Shown: positions 25,945 through 34,593 of the stretch, piece after piece
Layout of the letters: each line of letters starts with the position of its first letter
Numbering within the stretch: the stretch's first letter is position 1
Assembly (NCBI GenBank): GCA_964570205.1
Contig: CAZMXI010000025.1
Location: forward strand, 1 to 36,228
DNA from: CAZMXI01 sp964570205
GTDB taxonomy: Bacteria > Planctomycetota > Phycisphaerae > Tepidisphaerales > Tepidisphaeraceae
Direction: 5' to 3'
Length of the DNA: 36,228 nt
The notes under the pieces: generated by a model
What the model was told of the DNA's origin: nothing
The model's database searches: none
Seen by the model: the letters and a program-made list of their open reading frames with translations, nothing else
Position numbers and translations under genes: made by a program

Positions 25945-28128
25945 ATGGCAACTTTACGCCCGACATTTTCCGAGAGCTGGTACCGCGTCGCGGACCTGAA
26001 GATCAAGCTTCGGCCCAGCGCCCAGATCTCGCGGCAGTTTTATCGTGGTGACCGGTGGTATGTGGTGCGCGACCCCGCGGGGAACCAGTTTCACCGGCTC
26101 AGCGCCCCGGCGTTCCGGTTCATCGGTCTGTTGGACGGATCGCGCACGGTGGCTGAGGCCTGGGAACTGACCGGGGGCCAGCTTGCCGACGATGCGCCGA
26201 CGCAGAATGAGGTGATCCAGATCCTGTCGCAGCTCCATTCGGCGAACCTGCTGGAGAGCGACGTGACGCCGGATGCAGCAGTGCTGCTGCGGCGTCACAA
26301 AAAGATGGTCAAGCGGCAATGGCAGGGCAGGATGATGAACATCCTGTTTCCGCGCATTCCGCTGTGGGACCCGGACCGGTTCGTCTGCCGGTGGATGCCG
26401 GTGATGCGGCCGCTTCTGAGCTGGTTCGGCGTGCTGCTCTGGCTGGCGGTGGTGATCTGGGCGGTGGCGACGATCGCGCCGCGGATGGGCGAGTTGCAGT
26501 CCGGCGCGATGGATGCCATCAAGCCGGGGAACTGGCCATTCCTGTGGGCGACATTTGTCCTGATCAAGGCGATCCATGAACTTGGGCACGCTTTCGCGTG
26601 CCGGCGGTTCGGGGGCGAGGTGCACGAACTGGGGATCATGTTCCTGGTGCTGGTTCCGGCGCCCTACGTGGATGCGTCCAGCGCCTGGTCGTTCCCGAAC
26701 AAATGGGCGAGGATATTCGTCGGCGCCGGCGGCATGATCTTCGAGCTGTTCGTCGCGGCGCTGGCGGCGTTCGCCTGGATGCACACGGCGGACGGCACGC
26801 TGCTGCACCAGTTGTCGTACAACACGATGCTGATCGCCAGCGTGTCGACGATCCTGTTCAACGCCAACCCGCTGCTGCGATACGACGGCTATTACATCCT
26901 GGCGGACTGGCTGGAGATTCCGAACCTGCGGAACAAGTCCAGCGAATACTCGCTGGGGCTGATCAAGCGGCACCTGTTCCGAGTGAAGCAGATGCAGCCG
27001 CTGCCGCCGGTGAAACAGCGAGCCTGGCTGCTGAGTTACTTCGTCACAAGCACGATCTATCGGACGCTGATCGGCATTTTCATCATCTTCATGGTGTACC
27101 GCGAAGTGCCGGTGCTGGGCGTGCTGATGGCACTGGGTGGCGTGGCGACGTGGCTGATCGTGCCGGTGGCGAAGCTCCTCAAATACCTGCTGCTCGACGC
27201 CGAACTGCACCGCAAGCGAACGCGGGCGATCGGATGGGTGCTGGGGATGGCGGCTGCCACGGTGTTCATTCTGGGTTTCATTCCGTTCCCGTGGTATTAC
27301 GAGGCGAGGGGCATCGCCGAGCCGTATGAGAAAGCCGTTCAGCACGTTGAGACGCCCGGACGCGTAGTGGAGATTCTTGTGCAGGACGGCGAGCGCGTGC
27401 AGCCCGGGCAGGTTGTGCTGAAGCTGCAAGACGCCGAACTGGAGGCGCGGTTGTCGGAGCTGGCGCACCGTGTGGCGGCGGCGACGGCGGAGCTGGCCGG
27501 CGCCGAGGTGAGGGATCCCACACTGCGAAAGATCATGGAGGACCGGCTGGCGAGCCTTCAGTCGCAACTTGACACGGCCAAGAAGGACTATGAGAAGCTG
27601 ACGGTGCGCGCGACGATTGCAGGGCGACTGATCGCGCCGGACATGCACACGTTGTCGGGCAAGTACCTTCCGCGAGGGCAGGAGGTGTTCACGGTGGCGC
27701 AGCTCGACAGGCTGCGTGTGACGGCGATCATCGACCAGGATGACGCGGCGCTGGCATATCGACCGCAGGGCAGGCAGGCGCAGCTCAGACTGGCCGGCCT
27801 GCAGGATGGTCTGCCGTGGTTCAGCGATGACCTGAGCGGAACGCTGGAGGCCGAGCGCAATCCTTCCCCGACGTATGAAGCGCCGCACCCGGCGCTGACG
27901 ATCAGCGGCGGCGGGGACGCCCAGAACGACCCGAGCGACCCGAACGGCCTGCGGCTGATGCGGCCGCATGTCGTGCTGTGGGTGACGCTGGACAATCCCG
28001 ATCACCGGTATCTGCCGGGCCAGCGCACCTACCTGCGGTTCGAGCTGGAGAAGCAGTCGCTGGCCAAACAATGGTCTCGGCGGATATGGCAGTTGATCCA
28101 GACGGAAGCGACAAGCAAGTGGATGTAG
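25945..28128 (+). CDS. PqqD-like / M50 peptidase / HlyD fusion membrane protein
   Basis: A 727-residue protein. Residues about 15-115 form a PqqD-like winged-helix region (YVVRDPAGNQFHRLSAPAFRFIGLLDG). Next is a multi-pass M50 (site-2 protease-like) membrane core with zinc motif HELGH at 211-215 and the second motif N-P-L-L-R-Y-D-G (Asp314). A later helix pair follows, then a C-terminal HlyD lipoyl/hairpin part from about 460 (VVEILVQDGERVQPGQVVLKLQ). The same layout occurs in putative peptide zinc metalloproteases such as YydH-type proteins, linked to peptide maturation or export. Both M50 motifs are intact, so catalysis is likely. The ATG at 25945 is preferred over a TTG at 25924. The SecA-like gene follows 92 bp downstream. 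Confidence 0.88.
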   Translation: MATLRPTFSESWYRVADLKIKLRPSAQISRQFYRGDRWYVVRDPAGNQFHRLSAPAFRFIGLLDGSRTVAEAWELTGGQLADDAPTQNEVIQILSQLHSANLLESDVTPDAAVLLRRHKKMVKRQWQGRMMNILFPRIPLWDPDRFVCRWMPVMRPLLSWFGVLLWLAVVIWAVATIAPRMGELQSGAMDAIKPGNWPFLWATFVLIKAIHELGHAFACRRFGGEVHELGIMFLVLVPAPYVDASSAWSFPNKWARIFVGAGGMIFELFVAALAAFAWMHTADGTLLHQLSYNTMLIASVSTILFNANPLLRYDGYYILADWLEIPNLRNKSSEYSLGLIKRHLFRVKQMQPLPPVKQRAWLLSYFVTSTIYRTLIGIFIIFMVYREVPVLGVLMALGGVATWLIVPVAKLLKYLLLDAELHRKRTRAIGWVLGMAAATVFILGFIPFPWYYEARGIAEPYEKAVQHVETPGRVVEILVQDGERVQPGQVVLKLQDAELEARLSELAHRVAAATAELAGAEVRDPTLRKIMEDRLASLQSQLDTAKKDYEKLTVRATIAGRLIAPDMHTLSGKYLPRGQEVFTVAQLDRLRVTAIIDQDDAALAYRPQGRQAQLRLAGLQDGLPWFSDDLSGTLEAERNPSPTYEAPHPALTISGGGDAQNDPSDPNGLRLMRPHVVLWVTLDNPDHRYLPGQRTYLRFELEKQSLAKQWSRRIWQLIQTEATSKWM

Positions 28129-28220
28129 CAGACTCCGGCTCCGGGCGCGAAGCCCTCGATTGAGCGAGGCGGCGGCGGGGACCGGATCCAGGATGTGGAA
28201 TCGTCAACGGCAACGCACCT

Positions 28221-30185
28221 ATGTCACAGCTCGCAACGCATGAATATTGGGCGATTTTCAGCGCTCGGCGCGTGAAACAGCCGGAGATGCGCGGGCCGGA
28301 TGCGCTGCTGAACAAGGCCATCGGGTGGGCCAAGAACCACACGCCGATGCTGCGCAAGCTGACGGCCCAGGCGGAGCGGGTGGAGAAGGTCGAGGCCGAG
28401 GTGCATAACCTCTCGGCGGCTCGGTTCAAAGAGGAAGTGGCCCAGTGCGCAGAGCTGGCGCGGTTGAGGCGGCTCAAGGGCGATGCGCTGGATCGCGCCA
28501 TCGCCGTGGCGCGGGAAGGGTGCCTGAGGGCGATTGGCCTTCGGCCGTTCAAGGTGCAGATCGTCGGGGCGCTGGCGATGGTGAACGGGTACATCGCCGA
28601 GATGGCGACCGGCGAGGGAAAGACGCTGACGGCGGCCATGGCGGCCAGCCTGATGGGGTGGGAAGGCAAGCCGGTGCATGTCATCACGGTCAATGATTAC
28701 CTGGTGCAGCGCGACGCCGAGGAGATGCGCCCGATTTACGAACTGCTGGGTCTGAGAGTGGGATGGGTCGTGCATGAGACCGAGCACCCGGATCGCATCG
28801 ACCATTACCGGCGCAACGTAGTGTATTGCACCCAAAAGGAACTGGTGGCCGATTTCCTGCGGGATCAGATACAGCTCGGCACGCTTCGGAACAGCGCGCA
28901 GACGTCGGTGATGGGATTGCGAGGCGGGGCGACGACGGGGCGGCTGCTGGTGCCGGGGCTGTTCCGTGTGCTGGTTGACGAGGCGGACAGCGTTTTGATC
29001 GACGAGGCGGTGACGCCGCTGATCATCTCCAACAGCCCGGACGACGAGCCGAACGCCGATCGGTATCGCAAAGCCGATCAACTGGCGCGCAAGCTGGAAG
29101 ACCGTAAGGACTACAAGATCGACTGGACGACGCGCAGCGTCGAGCTGACGCCGCGTGGCGAGAAGCGCCTGGAAGAACTGGCGCAGGGGGACGGCTTCTG
29201 GCGGGGCAAGCGGCGGCGGGAAGAACTGGTGACGCAGTCGATCACGGCGCAGAACTGTTTCCTTCGGGATGAGCAGTACCTGGTGATCGAGGAAGAAAAC
29301 GAAAAGACGGGCAAGAAGGAGCAGAAGGTCGTCATCATCGACGAGTTCACGGGGCGTGTCATGGCCGACCGGTCGTGGCGCCACGGCCTGCACCAGGCGA
29401 TTGAGGTGAAGGAGAACGTGAAGGTTACGGCGGACAAGGAGAACCTGGCAAGGCTGTCGTTTCAGCGGTTTTTCCGGCAGTATCCGCTGATGGCGGGCAT
29501 GACGGGCACCGCATGGGAGTCGCGCGGGGAAATGTGGCCGATCTACCGCCGCGCAATCCTTCGCATCCCGACAAACCGGCCGTGCATCCGCATTCATCTG
29601 CCGGTGCGGATGTTCGACACGGCCGACCAGAAATGGACTGCGGTGGTGGAGCGGATCGCCGAGCTGCACGCCCAGGGAATTCCGATCCTGGCGGGCACGC
29701 GGAGCGTGTGGGCTTCAGAGGAACTGAGTCGTCGCCTGACGGACGCGAATCTGCCGCACCGCGTGCTGAACGCGAACCAGACGAAGCAGGAGGCGGAGAT
29801 CGTAGCCCAGGCCGGGCAGATCAGGCAGATCACCGTCGCGACGAACATGGCCGGCCGCGGCACGGATATCAAGCTGGCGCGAGGCGTGGCGGACATCGGC
29901 GGTCTGCACGTAATCGCGACGGAGCCGCATGGCTCGGGTCGCGTGGACAGGCAGCTTTTCGGCCGCGCCGCCCGCCAGGGCGATCCGGGTTGTGCGCAGA
30001 TGTTCTGTTGCGCCGAGGATGACCTGTTTGTGCGTCACGCCAAGCACACGCGCAAGGCATGGCGGGCGATTGGGGCGGAACGACTGATCAAGCTAGCACA
30101 ATGGCGTGCCGAACAACTGGCGCGGTTCAACCGGCGCCAGGTGCTCAAGGCCGACGAATGGATGGATGAAGCGCTGCCGTTCTGA
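28221..30185 (+). CDS. SecA-like ATPase, C-terminally shortened paralogue
   Basis: A 654-residue member of the SecA DEAD-motor family. Walker A is MATGEGKT (Lys134), with LVDEADSVL at 251-259 (D253-E-A-D256). A preprotein-binding insertion follows (about 275-410, including KVVIIDEFTGRVMADR). The second motor domain has MAGMTGTAWES, NMAGRGTDI (from 542) and LFGRAARQGDPG. Housekeeping SecA is usually 800-900 residues or more; here only about 70 residues follow the last motor motif, so most of the helical wing/scaffold and the SEC-C zinc tail are missing. All ATPase motifs look intact. This is probably a specialised motor rather than the general translocase. It follows the HlyD/M50 genes and no SecY is nearby, so a role in their export path is inferred. 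Confidence 0.85.
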   Translation: MSQLATHEYWAIFSARRVKQPEMRGPDALLNKAIGWAKNHTPMLRKLTAQAERVEKVEAEVHNLSAARFKEEVAQCAELARLRRLKGDALDRAIAVAREGCLRAIGLRPFKVQIVGALAMVNGYIAEMATGEGKTLTAAMAASLMGWEGKPVHVITVNDYLVQRDAEEMRPIYELLGLRVGWVVHETEHPDRIDHYRRNVVYCTQKELVADFLRDQIQLGTLRNSAQTSVMGLRGGATTGRLLVPGLFRVLVDEADSVLIDEAVTPLIISNSPDDEPNADRYRKADQLARKLEDRKDYKIDWTTRSVELTPRGEKRLEELAQGDGFWRGKRRREELVTQSITAQNCFLRDEQYLVIEEENEKTGKKEQKVVIIDEFTGRVMADRSWRHGLHQAIEVKENVKVTADKENLARLSFQRFFRQYPLMAGMTGTAWESRGEMWPIYRRAILRIPTNRPCIRIHLPVRMFDTADQKWTAVVERIAELHAQGIPILAGTRSVWASEELSRRLTDANLPHRVLNANQTKQEAEIVAQAGQIRQITVATNMAGRGTDIKLARGVADIGGLHVIATEPHGSGRVDRQLFGRAARQGDPGCAQMFCCAEDDLFVRHAKHTRKAWRAIGAERLIKLAQWRAEQLARFNRRQVLKADEWMDEALPF

Positions 30186-30249
30186 GCGCGCTGTCCTCCC
30201 GCGCCTGTGTGGGGCAACATCGCGCCCTTGACCGGCGAACGCGACGGTG

Positions 30250-31611
30250 TCAGAGTTCCGTCCACCGGCCGGCGATGGGAACGGGGAACTGGCCATTTTC
30301 ATCCGGCTTCACGGGCGCCGGGCTGGTGGGCGTCAGCGTGTCGAGGTAATCGCAGAACTGGAATCGCGACGCCATCATCTGGTCCCAGGTGATCATCTGT
30401 CCGGTATGGCAGGCCGCGCGTCCCATCAGCGTCGTCAGGTCGGAGTAGACGGCGCGTTTGCATTCGTTGTGCGGTCGGTCAGCGCGGATGTCGCGGATGA
30501 AGGCGTTCCATTCGTACTGCCAGGGGCTGAACTGGTCGGCCGGGGGCGTCCAGGCGCGATTGCTGCCGAGGATTCTCTGGTCCTTGAACATGTGGACGGT
30601 GGCGGCATGCACGTCGCCGGAGAACTGCGCTGCGCACTTCGTGCCGTGAATGTACGTGGCGAAGTCGCTGCGGGCCCGGTCGATGCGGCGGAACCCGCAA
30701 AACGCCTTGGTACCGTCGGCGAATGTGTATTCCATGGAATAGACATCGATGTTCTGGCCACGATCGGTGCTCAGGGGCGCGCGTCCGCCCATGCCCAGCG
30801 CCGAAATGGGCCACGCATCCTTGATCCAGCAACACTCGTCGATCTGATGGATCAGGTAGTCCACCATATGGCCTGAGCCGACCCAGAACAGATGAATCCG
30901 GCCAAATTCGAGCTGGCGCATCAGGTCAGAGGCCGCCGCGCCCTGGTTACCCAGCCAACCAGCACCGCCCAAGCGGTTGGCGCGGATCAGCGGGATGTCT
31001 CCCATGGCGCCATCGCGAATGCGCTCGATGAGCGCCTGCCGAGCCGGCGAGTGCCGGCACTGCAGCCCGGCGGCGATCTTGACGTTCTTCTTGTCCGCCT
31101 CTTCGCCGGCGCGCAACAGGCGGTGCAGGCCGCCGGGATCGGATGCGAAAGGCTTCTCCATAAAGACGTTGATGCCTTTGCTGACGGCATACTCGACGTG
31201 AATCGGCCGGATGTATGCGCGCGTGGTGCACATGGCGATGTCGCCCGGCCGCAGCAGATCGATCGCCTTGCGATAGGCGTCGAAACCGGCGAAGCGACGG
31301 TCGGGTGGGGCGTCGATGCGCTCGTTGAGCTGCTTTTTGAGGCCATCATGGGCCTGGGTCATGCGGCTCTCGGACAGATCCGCCATGGCGTGCAGCCTGA
31401 CCGAGCCGCTGTCCGGGACACCCAGGGCGTCGCGCACCGCGCCAGTGCCGCGCCCGCCGCAGCCGATCAGCGCCAGGCGAATGGTGTCGTCGTCCGCGGC
31501 ATGTACGGCGGGTATGGCGCTGCCGAGCAGGGCGGCGCCCACGGCGAATGTCCCGCCCTGTTGAAGTACGCGACGACGGCTGGGTTGCGATGTGCTGGTG
31601 GGCTGATTCAT
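30250..31611 (-). CDS. Tat-exported Gfo/Idh/MocA oxidoreductase
   Basis: A 453-residue protein. The Tat signal has a twin-Arg core (S-R-R-R-V-L-Q-Q-G) and a hydrophobic stretch ending A-V-H-A-A. The Rossmann NAD(P) motif is GCGGRGTGAV, and the E-K-P motif is VFMEKPFASDPGG. A C-terminal alpha/beta domain contains the HMVDYLIHQIDE block. Such proteins oxidise or reduce sugars or related polyols and are highly expanded in planctomycetes. The Met at 31611 is preferred because a CAGGAG ribosome-binding site lies 7-8 nt upstream. It is convergent with the SecA-like gene and divergent from the amidohydrolase gene, which is also Tat-exported. Confidence 0.92.
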   Translation of the reverse strand: MNQPTSTSQPSRRRVLQQGGTFAVGAALLGSAIPAVHAADDDTIRLALIGCGGRGTGAVRDALGVPDSGSVRLHAMADLSESRMTQAHDGLKKQLNERIDAPPDRRFAGFDAYRKAIDLLRPGDIAMCTTRAYIRPIHVEYAVSKGINVFMEKPFASDPGGLHRLLRAGEEADKKNVKIAAGLQCRHSPARQALIERIRDGAMGDIPLIRANRLGGAGWLGNQGAAASDLMRQLEFGRIHLFWVGSGHMVDYLIHQIDECCWIKDAWPISALGMGGRAPLSTDRGQNIDVYSMEYTFADGTKAFCGFRRIDRARSDFATYIHGTKCAAQFSGDVHAATVHMFKDQRILGSNRAWTPPADQFSPWQYEWNAFIRDIRADRPHNECKRAVYSDLTTLMGRAACHTGQMITWDQMMASRFQFCDYLDTLTPTSPAPVKPDENGQFPVPIAGRWTEL

Positions 31612-31647
31612 GTTTGTTCTCCTGAACCGAATGGTGGATAGGGCACC

Positions 31648-31662
31648 CAATGGGTTCCATTG
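31648..31662. promoter_or_regulatory. Inverted repeat in the divergent Gfo/Idh-amidohydrolase spacer
   Basis: CAATGG and CCATTG arms with a 3-nt centre lie about 37-51 bp upstream of the Gfo/Idh ATG. This is operator-like in size and position, but no regulator gene is adjacent, so its role is a guess. Confidence 0.25.
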
Positions 31663-31733
31663 TGCATCTTTGGCGACGATGCGCCCAGTCCCAAGTCGCC
31701 GGCTTTCTCAAACTGGCGCCTCTGCGGAGTCGT

Positions 31734-31763
31734 TTGACACCTTGGCTTGAAGGGCGTCACAAT
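31734..31763 (+). promoter_or_regulatory. Promoter of the amidohydrolase (probably leaderless)
   Basis: A perfect -35 TTGACA (31734-31739) and a CACAAT -10 (31758-31763) with 18-bp spacing end 6 bp before the ATG. Transcription would start at the start codon, and no ribosome-binding site is present, which fits a leaderless message. Confidence 0.5.
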
Positions 31764-31769
31764 GCATCT

Positions 31770-32717
31770 ATGGATATGAGTCGTCGCGGTTTTGTCGGGG
31801 GCGTTGCCGGGCTCATGGCGTCGGTCGCCGCCGGCAGGGCGGCATCGCCCGGAGTCGGCGATGATCCTGTCATCGATGCGCATATCCATATCTGGGACCT
31901 TCAGACGCTGAATCCCCCCTGGCTGGCCAATGCGCCGCAGGTGCTGCGGCAGAAGTACATGGCGGCTGAGTATCGAAACGCCACGGAAGGCCTGAATGTC
32001 GCGAAGGCGGTCTATGTCGAGATTGCCGAGTCGCCGCAGCGTCAGCCGACCGAGGCCGAATTCATCCTTGAACAGATTCGTTCCGGGCGAACGTCGATCG
32101 TGGCCGCCGTCATTGGGGGCGACCCCGCCGCCGGTTCGTTCGCCGGTCATATCCGCCGGTTCGCCCAGTCGACGCAGATTAAAGGCGTGCGATGTTCGTT
32201 GCGCAACGGCGCCGCAGGCGACAAGAAGTTCTTCTCCGGTGTCCATCTCCTGGGCGAGCTGGGCCTGAGTTTCGATCTTGTTCTGGCCGCTGATCTGCTG
32301 GATGAAGCGGCGAGGCTCGTGGCGGCGAGCCCAAAGACGCTGTTCATCCTCGACCATTGCGGCTCTGGCAACACGGCGTGGTATGACCATGCGGGCGATC
32401 AGCGTTGCCGCGCCTGGGAGAAGGGCATTACCGCCCTGGCCCAGCACGAGAACGTCGCCTGCAAGATCTCGGGAGTGGCCGAGCAAAGCCAGGGCGAGCC
32501 GACGGTGGAGCGACTCAGACCCGTCGTGGAGCATTGCCTAACGAGTTTCGGAGACGATCGCGTGATGTTCGCCAGCAACTGGCCGGTCTGCCTGCGGACG
32601 ATCAGCCTTGCCGATTGGCTGCGGCGCGTGCGACAGATCGTGGCACCGCGGGGCAAGGCCCTGGCCAGGAAGCTGTTCCACGACAACGCCGTGCGGTGGT
32701 ATCGGCTGGACCGTTAA
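31770..32717 (+). CDS. Tat-exported amidohydrolase-2 family protein
   Basis: A 315-residue TIM-barrel metal-dependent hydrolase. The Tat-type signal is M-S-R-R-G-F-V-G-G, with a hydrophobic stretch ending A-A-G-R-A-A. The metal motif D36-A-H38-I-H40-I-W-D follows; later VFILDHC-type and VMFASNWP strands (LFILDHCGSG, RVMFASNWPVC) complete the PF04909 pattern. Members hydrolyse lactones or decarboxylate small acids. Pairing with a Gfo/Idh enzyme across the spacer suggests a sugar-lactone pathway outside the cytoplasm (inference). The start at 31770 (MDM) has no ribosome-binding site but sits just after a promoter; 31776 is the alternative. Confidence 0.88.
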   Translation: MDMSRRGFVGGVAGLMASVAAGRAASPGVGDDPVIDAHIHIWDLQTLNPPWLANAPQVLRQKYMAAEYRNATEGLNVAKAVYVEIAESPQRQPTEAEFILEQIRSGRTSIVAAVIGGDPAAGSFAGHIRRFAQSTQIKGVRCSLRNGAAGDKKFFSGVHLLGELGLSFDLVLAADLLDEAARLVAASPKTLFILDHCGSGNTAWYDHAGDQRCRAWEKGITALAQHENVACKISGVAEQSQGEPTVERLRPVVEHCLTSFGDDRVMFASNWPVCLRTISLADWLRRVRQIVAPRGKALARKLFHDNAVRWYRLDR

Positions 32718-32804
32718 TGGCCATGTCCACCGGTGATGCCCTATCCCGATCGCGCATGCTTCCCTACAATTCTCCTCGAAATGTCAGGAAGGAGCCTTGC
32801 TGCC

Positions 32805-34583
32805 ATGCCGGCGAAGTATGCTATTGGAATTGACCTGGGGACCACGAATTCGGTCCTGGCGTATACGGAATTGGGCACCGAACATCCGCGGGTCCAGGTC
32901 TTGCCCATCCCGCAAGTGTCTGGGGCCAATACGGTTGAGAATCGCGACGTGCTGCCTTCCTTTCTCTACCTGGCGACGGCCGCCGAGGCCGACTCCGGCA
33001 GCCTTGACCTGCCCTGGACAAAGCACCCGGACGATGTGGTTGGTACTTACGCCCAGAAACAGTCGGCCGACGTGCCGACGCGATCTGTTGCGGCCGCCAA
33101 GAGCTGGCTTGCCTATTCGCGCGTGGATCGCCGCTCGCCGATTCTGCCCTGGAACGCCCCGGCCGACGTGACCAGGGTTTCGCCGGTCGAGGCTTCGCGC
33201 CGGTATCTGAGCCACCTGGTCTCTGCCTGGGCGGCGGCCTTCCCGGATGCCTCTTTTGAAGAGCAGCAGGTGGTATTGGCGGTGCCTGCCAGTTTCGATC
33301 CCAGCGCCCGGGACCTGACGCGCGAGGTAGCCCTGGCGGCGGAGTTTCCCGAGCGTTTTATTCTCCTAGAGGAACCCCAGGCGGCCCTTTATGCTTGGCT
33401 GGGCCATGCCGGCGACAAGTGGCGCAAGCAGCTCAAGCTGGGCGATACCCTGCTGGTTTGCGATGTTGGCGGTGGCACAACCGATTTTACATTGATCGCC
33501 GTCGCGGAAGAGAACGGTGAATTGATGCTGCGCCGGCTGGCCGTCGGCAATCACACGCTGGTCGGCGGCGACAATATGGACCTGGCCCTGGCACACCATG
33601 CCCGCAAGGCCTTCGCCGAAAAGGGGCACGACCTGAACCCATGGCAGGCCGTCGCCCTGTGGCACTCGTGTAGGGCGGCCAAGGAAGACCTGCTTGGCGA
33701 GAAACCCCATAAGAAACACCCCGTGACGATACTTGGGCGCGGGTCAAAGCTTATCGGTGGAACAGTTTCGGTGGACCTGAACCGAGATGAGGTGGCCGAG
33801 CTGCTGATCGAGGGCTTTTTTCCCCGTTGCGGGCTGGATGACAAGCCTGCGAAGCGTCGCGTTTCGGGATTCCGCGAGATCGGCCTGCCCTACGAGACCG
33901 ACACCGCGATCACGCGGCACCTGGCGGCGTTTGCCAGCGCCAACGCCGCTGAATCGCCCATCACGCACGTGCTCATCAACGGCGGGGTCTTCAAGGCCGG
34001 AGCGTTTCGCGACCGGGTGATGGAGGTCTTGGGCTCGTGGTTCCCTGGCCGTCAGCCACGTCTGCTGGAAGGCCATCACGACCTGGATTTCGCCGTCGCT
34101 CGCGGCGCAGCCTATTACGGGGCGGCCAAGTCGAGCAAGGGCGTGCGCATCCGCGGCGGGGCGGCGCGGTCATACTACGTCGGAATCGAGACCGCCGGGC
34201 TGGCGATCCCTGGCGCGCCGAGGCCGCTTCGGGCCTTGTGCGTCGTTCCTTTCGGGATGGAAGAAGGCACCGAGCATGATGTGCCCTCCGAGCCGATCGG
34301 ATTGGTCGTGGGCGAGCCGACCAACTTCGCGTTTCTCGCAAGCGCCGCCCGCAAGCAGGACAGGCCTGGCGATGTGCTGGATTCCTGGTGTACCGATGAA
34401 CTGGTGGAGACAGCGCCGTTGGAAGCTAACCTTCCCGCCGCCGAGGAGAGCGAGGAAGGCTACGTGCCCGTTCACTTCCGCTCTCGGATCACGGAGCTGG
34501 GTGTGTTTGAGCTCTGGTGCGTAAGCACGATCCATCCCGAGCACAAGTGGAAACTGGAGTTTTCCGTTCGCGAGGAGGCGTGA
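32805..34583 (+). CDS. Hsp70-like ATPase (non-DnaK)
   Basis: A 592-residue protein. Actin/Hsp70 motifs are phosphate-1 AIGIDLGTTNS (6-16), phosphate-2 DVGGGTTDFTLI (from about 220), and an adenosine-type ITHVLINGG strand. A large insertion separates phosphate-1 from the rest. The C-terminal about 120 residues do not look like a canonical DnaK substrate-binding domain or lid. Such Hsp70-like proteins often sit next to a DUF3731-type Hsp70 partner; none follows here. The start at 32805 has GGAAGGAG 10 nt upstream. A TACAAT at 32765-32770 may be its -10. Substrate is unknown. No J-domain or GrpE gene is nearby. Confidence 0.88.
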   Translation: MPAKYAIGIDLGTTNSVLAYTELGTEHPRVQVLPIPQVSGANTVENRDVLPSFLYLATAAEADSGSLDLPWTKHPDDVVGTYAQKQSADVPTRSVAAAKSWLAYSRVDRRSPILPWNAPADVTRVSPVEASRRYLSHLVSAWAAAFPDASFEEQQVVLAVPASFDPSARDLTREVALAAEFPERFILLEEPQAALYAWLGHAGDKWRKQLKLGDTLLVCDVGGGTTDFTLIAVAEENGELMLRRLAVGNHTLVGGDNMDLALAHHARKAFAEKGHDLNPWQAVALWHSCRAAKEDLLGEKPHKKHPVTILGRGSKLIGGTVSVDLNRDEVAELLIEGFFPRCGLDDKPAKRRVSGFREIGLPYETDTAITRHLAAFASANAAESPITHVLINGGVFKAGAFRDRVMEVLGSWFPGRQPRLLEGHHDLDFAVARGAAYYGAAKSSKGVRIRGGAARSYYVGIETAGLAIPGAPRPLRALCVVPFGMEEGTEHDVPSEPIGLVVGEPTNFAFLASAARKQDRPGDVLDSWCTDELVETAPLEANLPAAEESEEGYVPVHFRSRITELGVFELWCVSTIHPEHKWKLEFSVREEA

Positions 34584-34593
34584 GGTGAGGCAC

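Noticed and set aside
25954..28071. Very long open frame on the minus strand (about 705 codons) opposite the M50/HlyD gene
   Set aside because: Translation is His/Arg/Gln/Pro-rich without any domain, and the opposite strand carries clear M50 and HlyD motifs. GC-rich codon use produces such antisense frames.
28224..29669. Long minus-strand frame opposite the SecA-like gene
   Set aside because: SecA motifs are on the plus strand; this frame has shadow composition.
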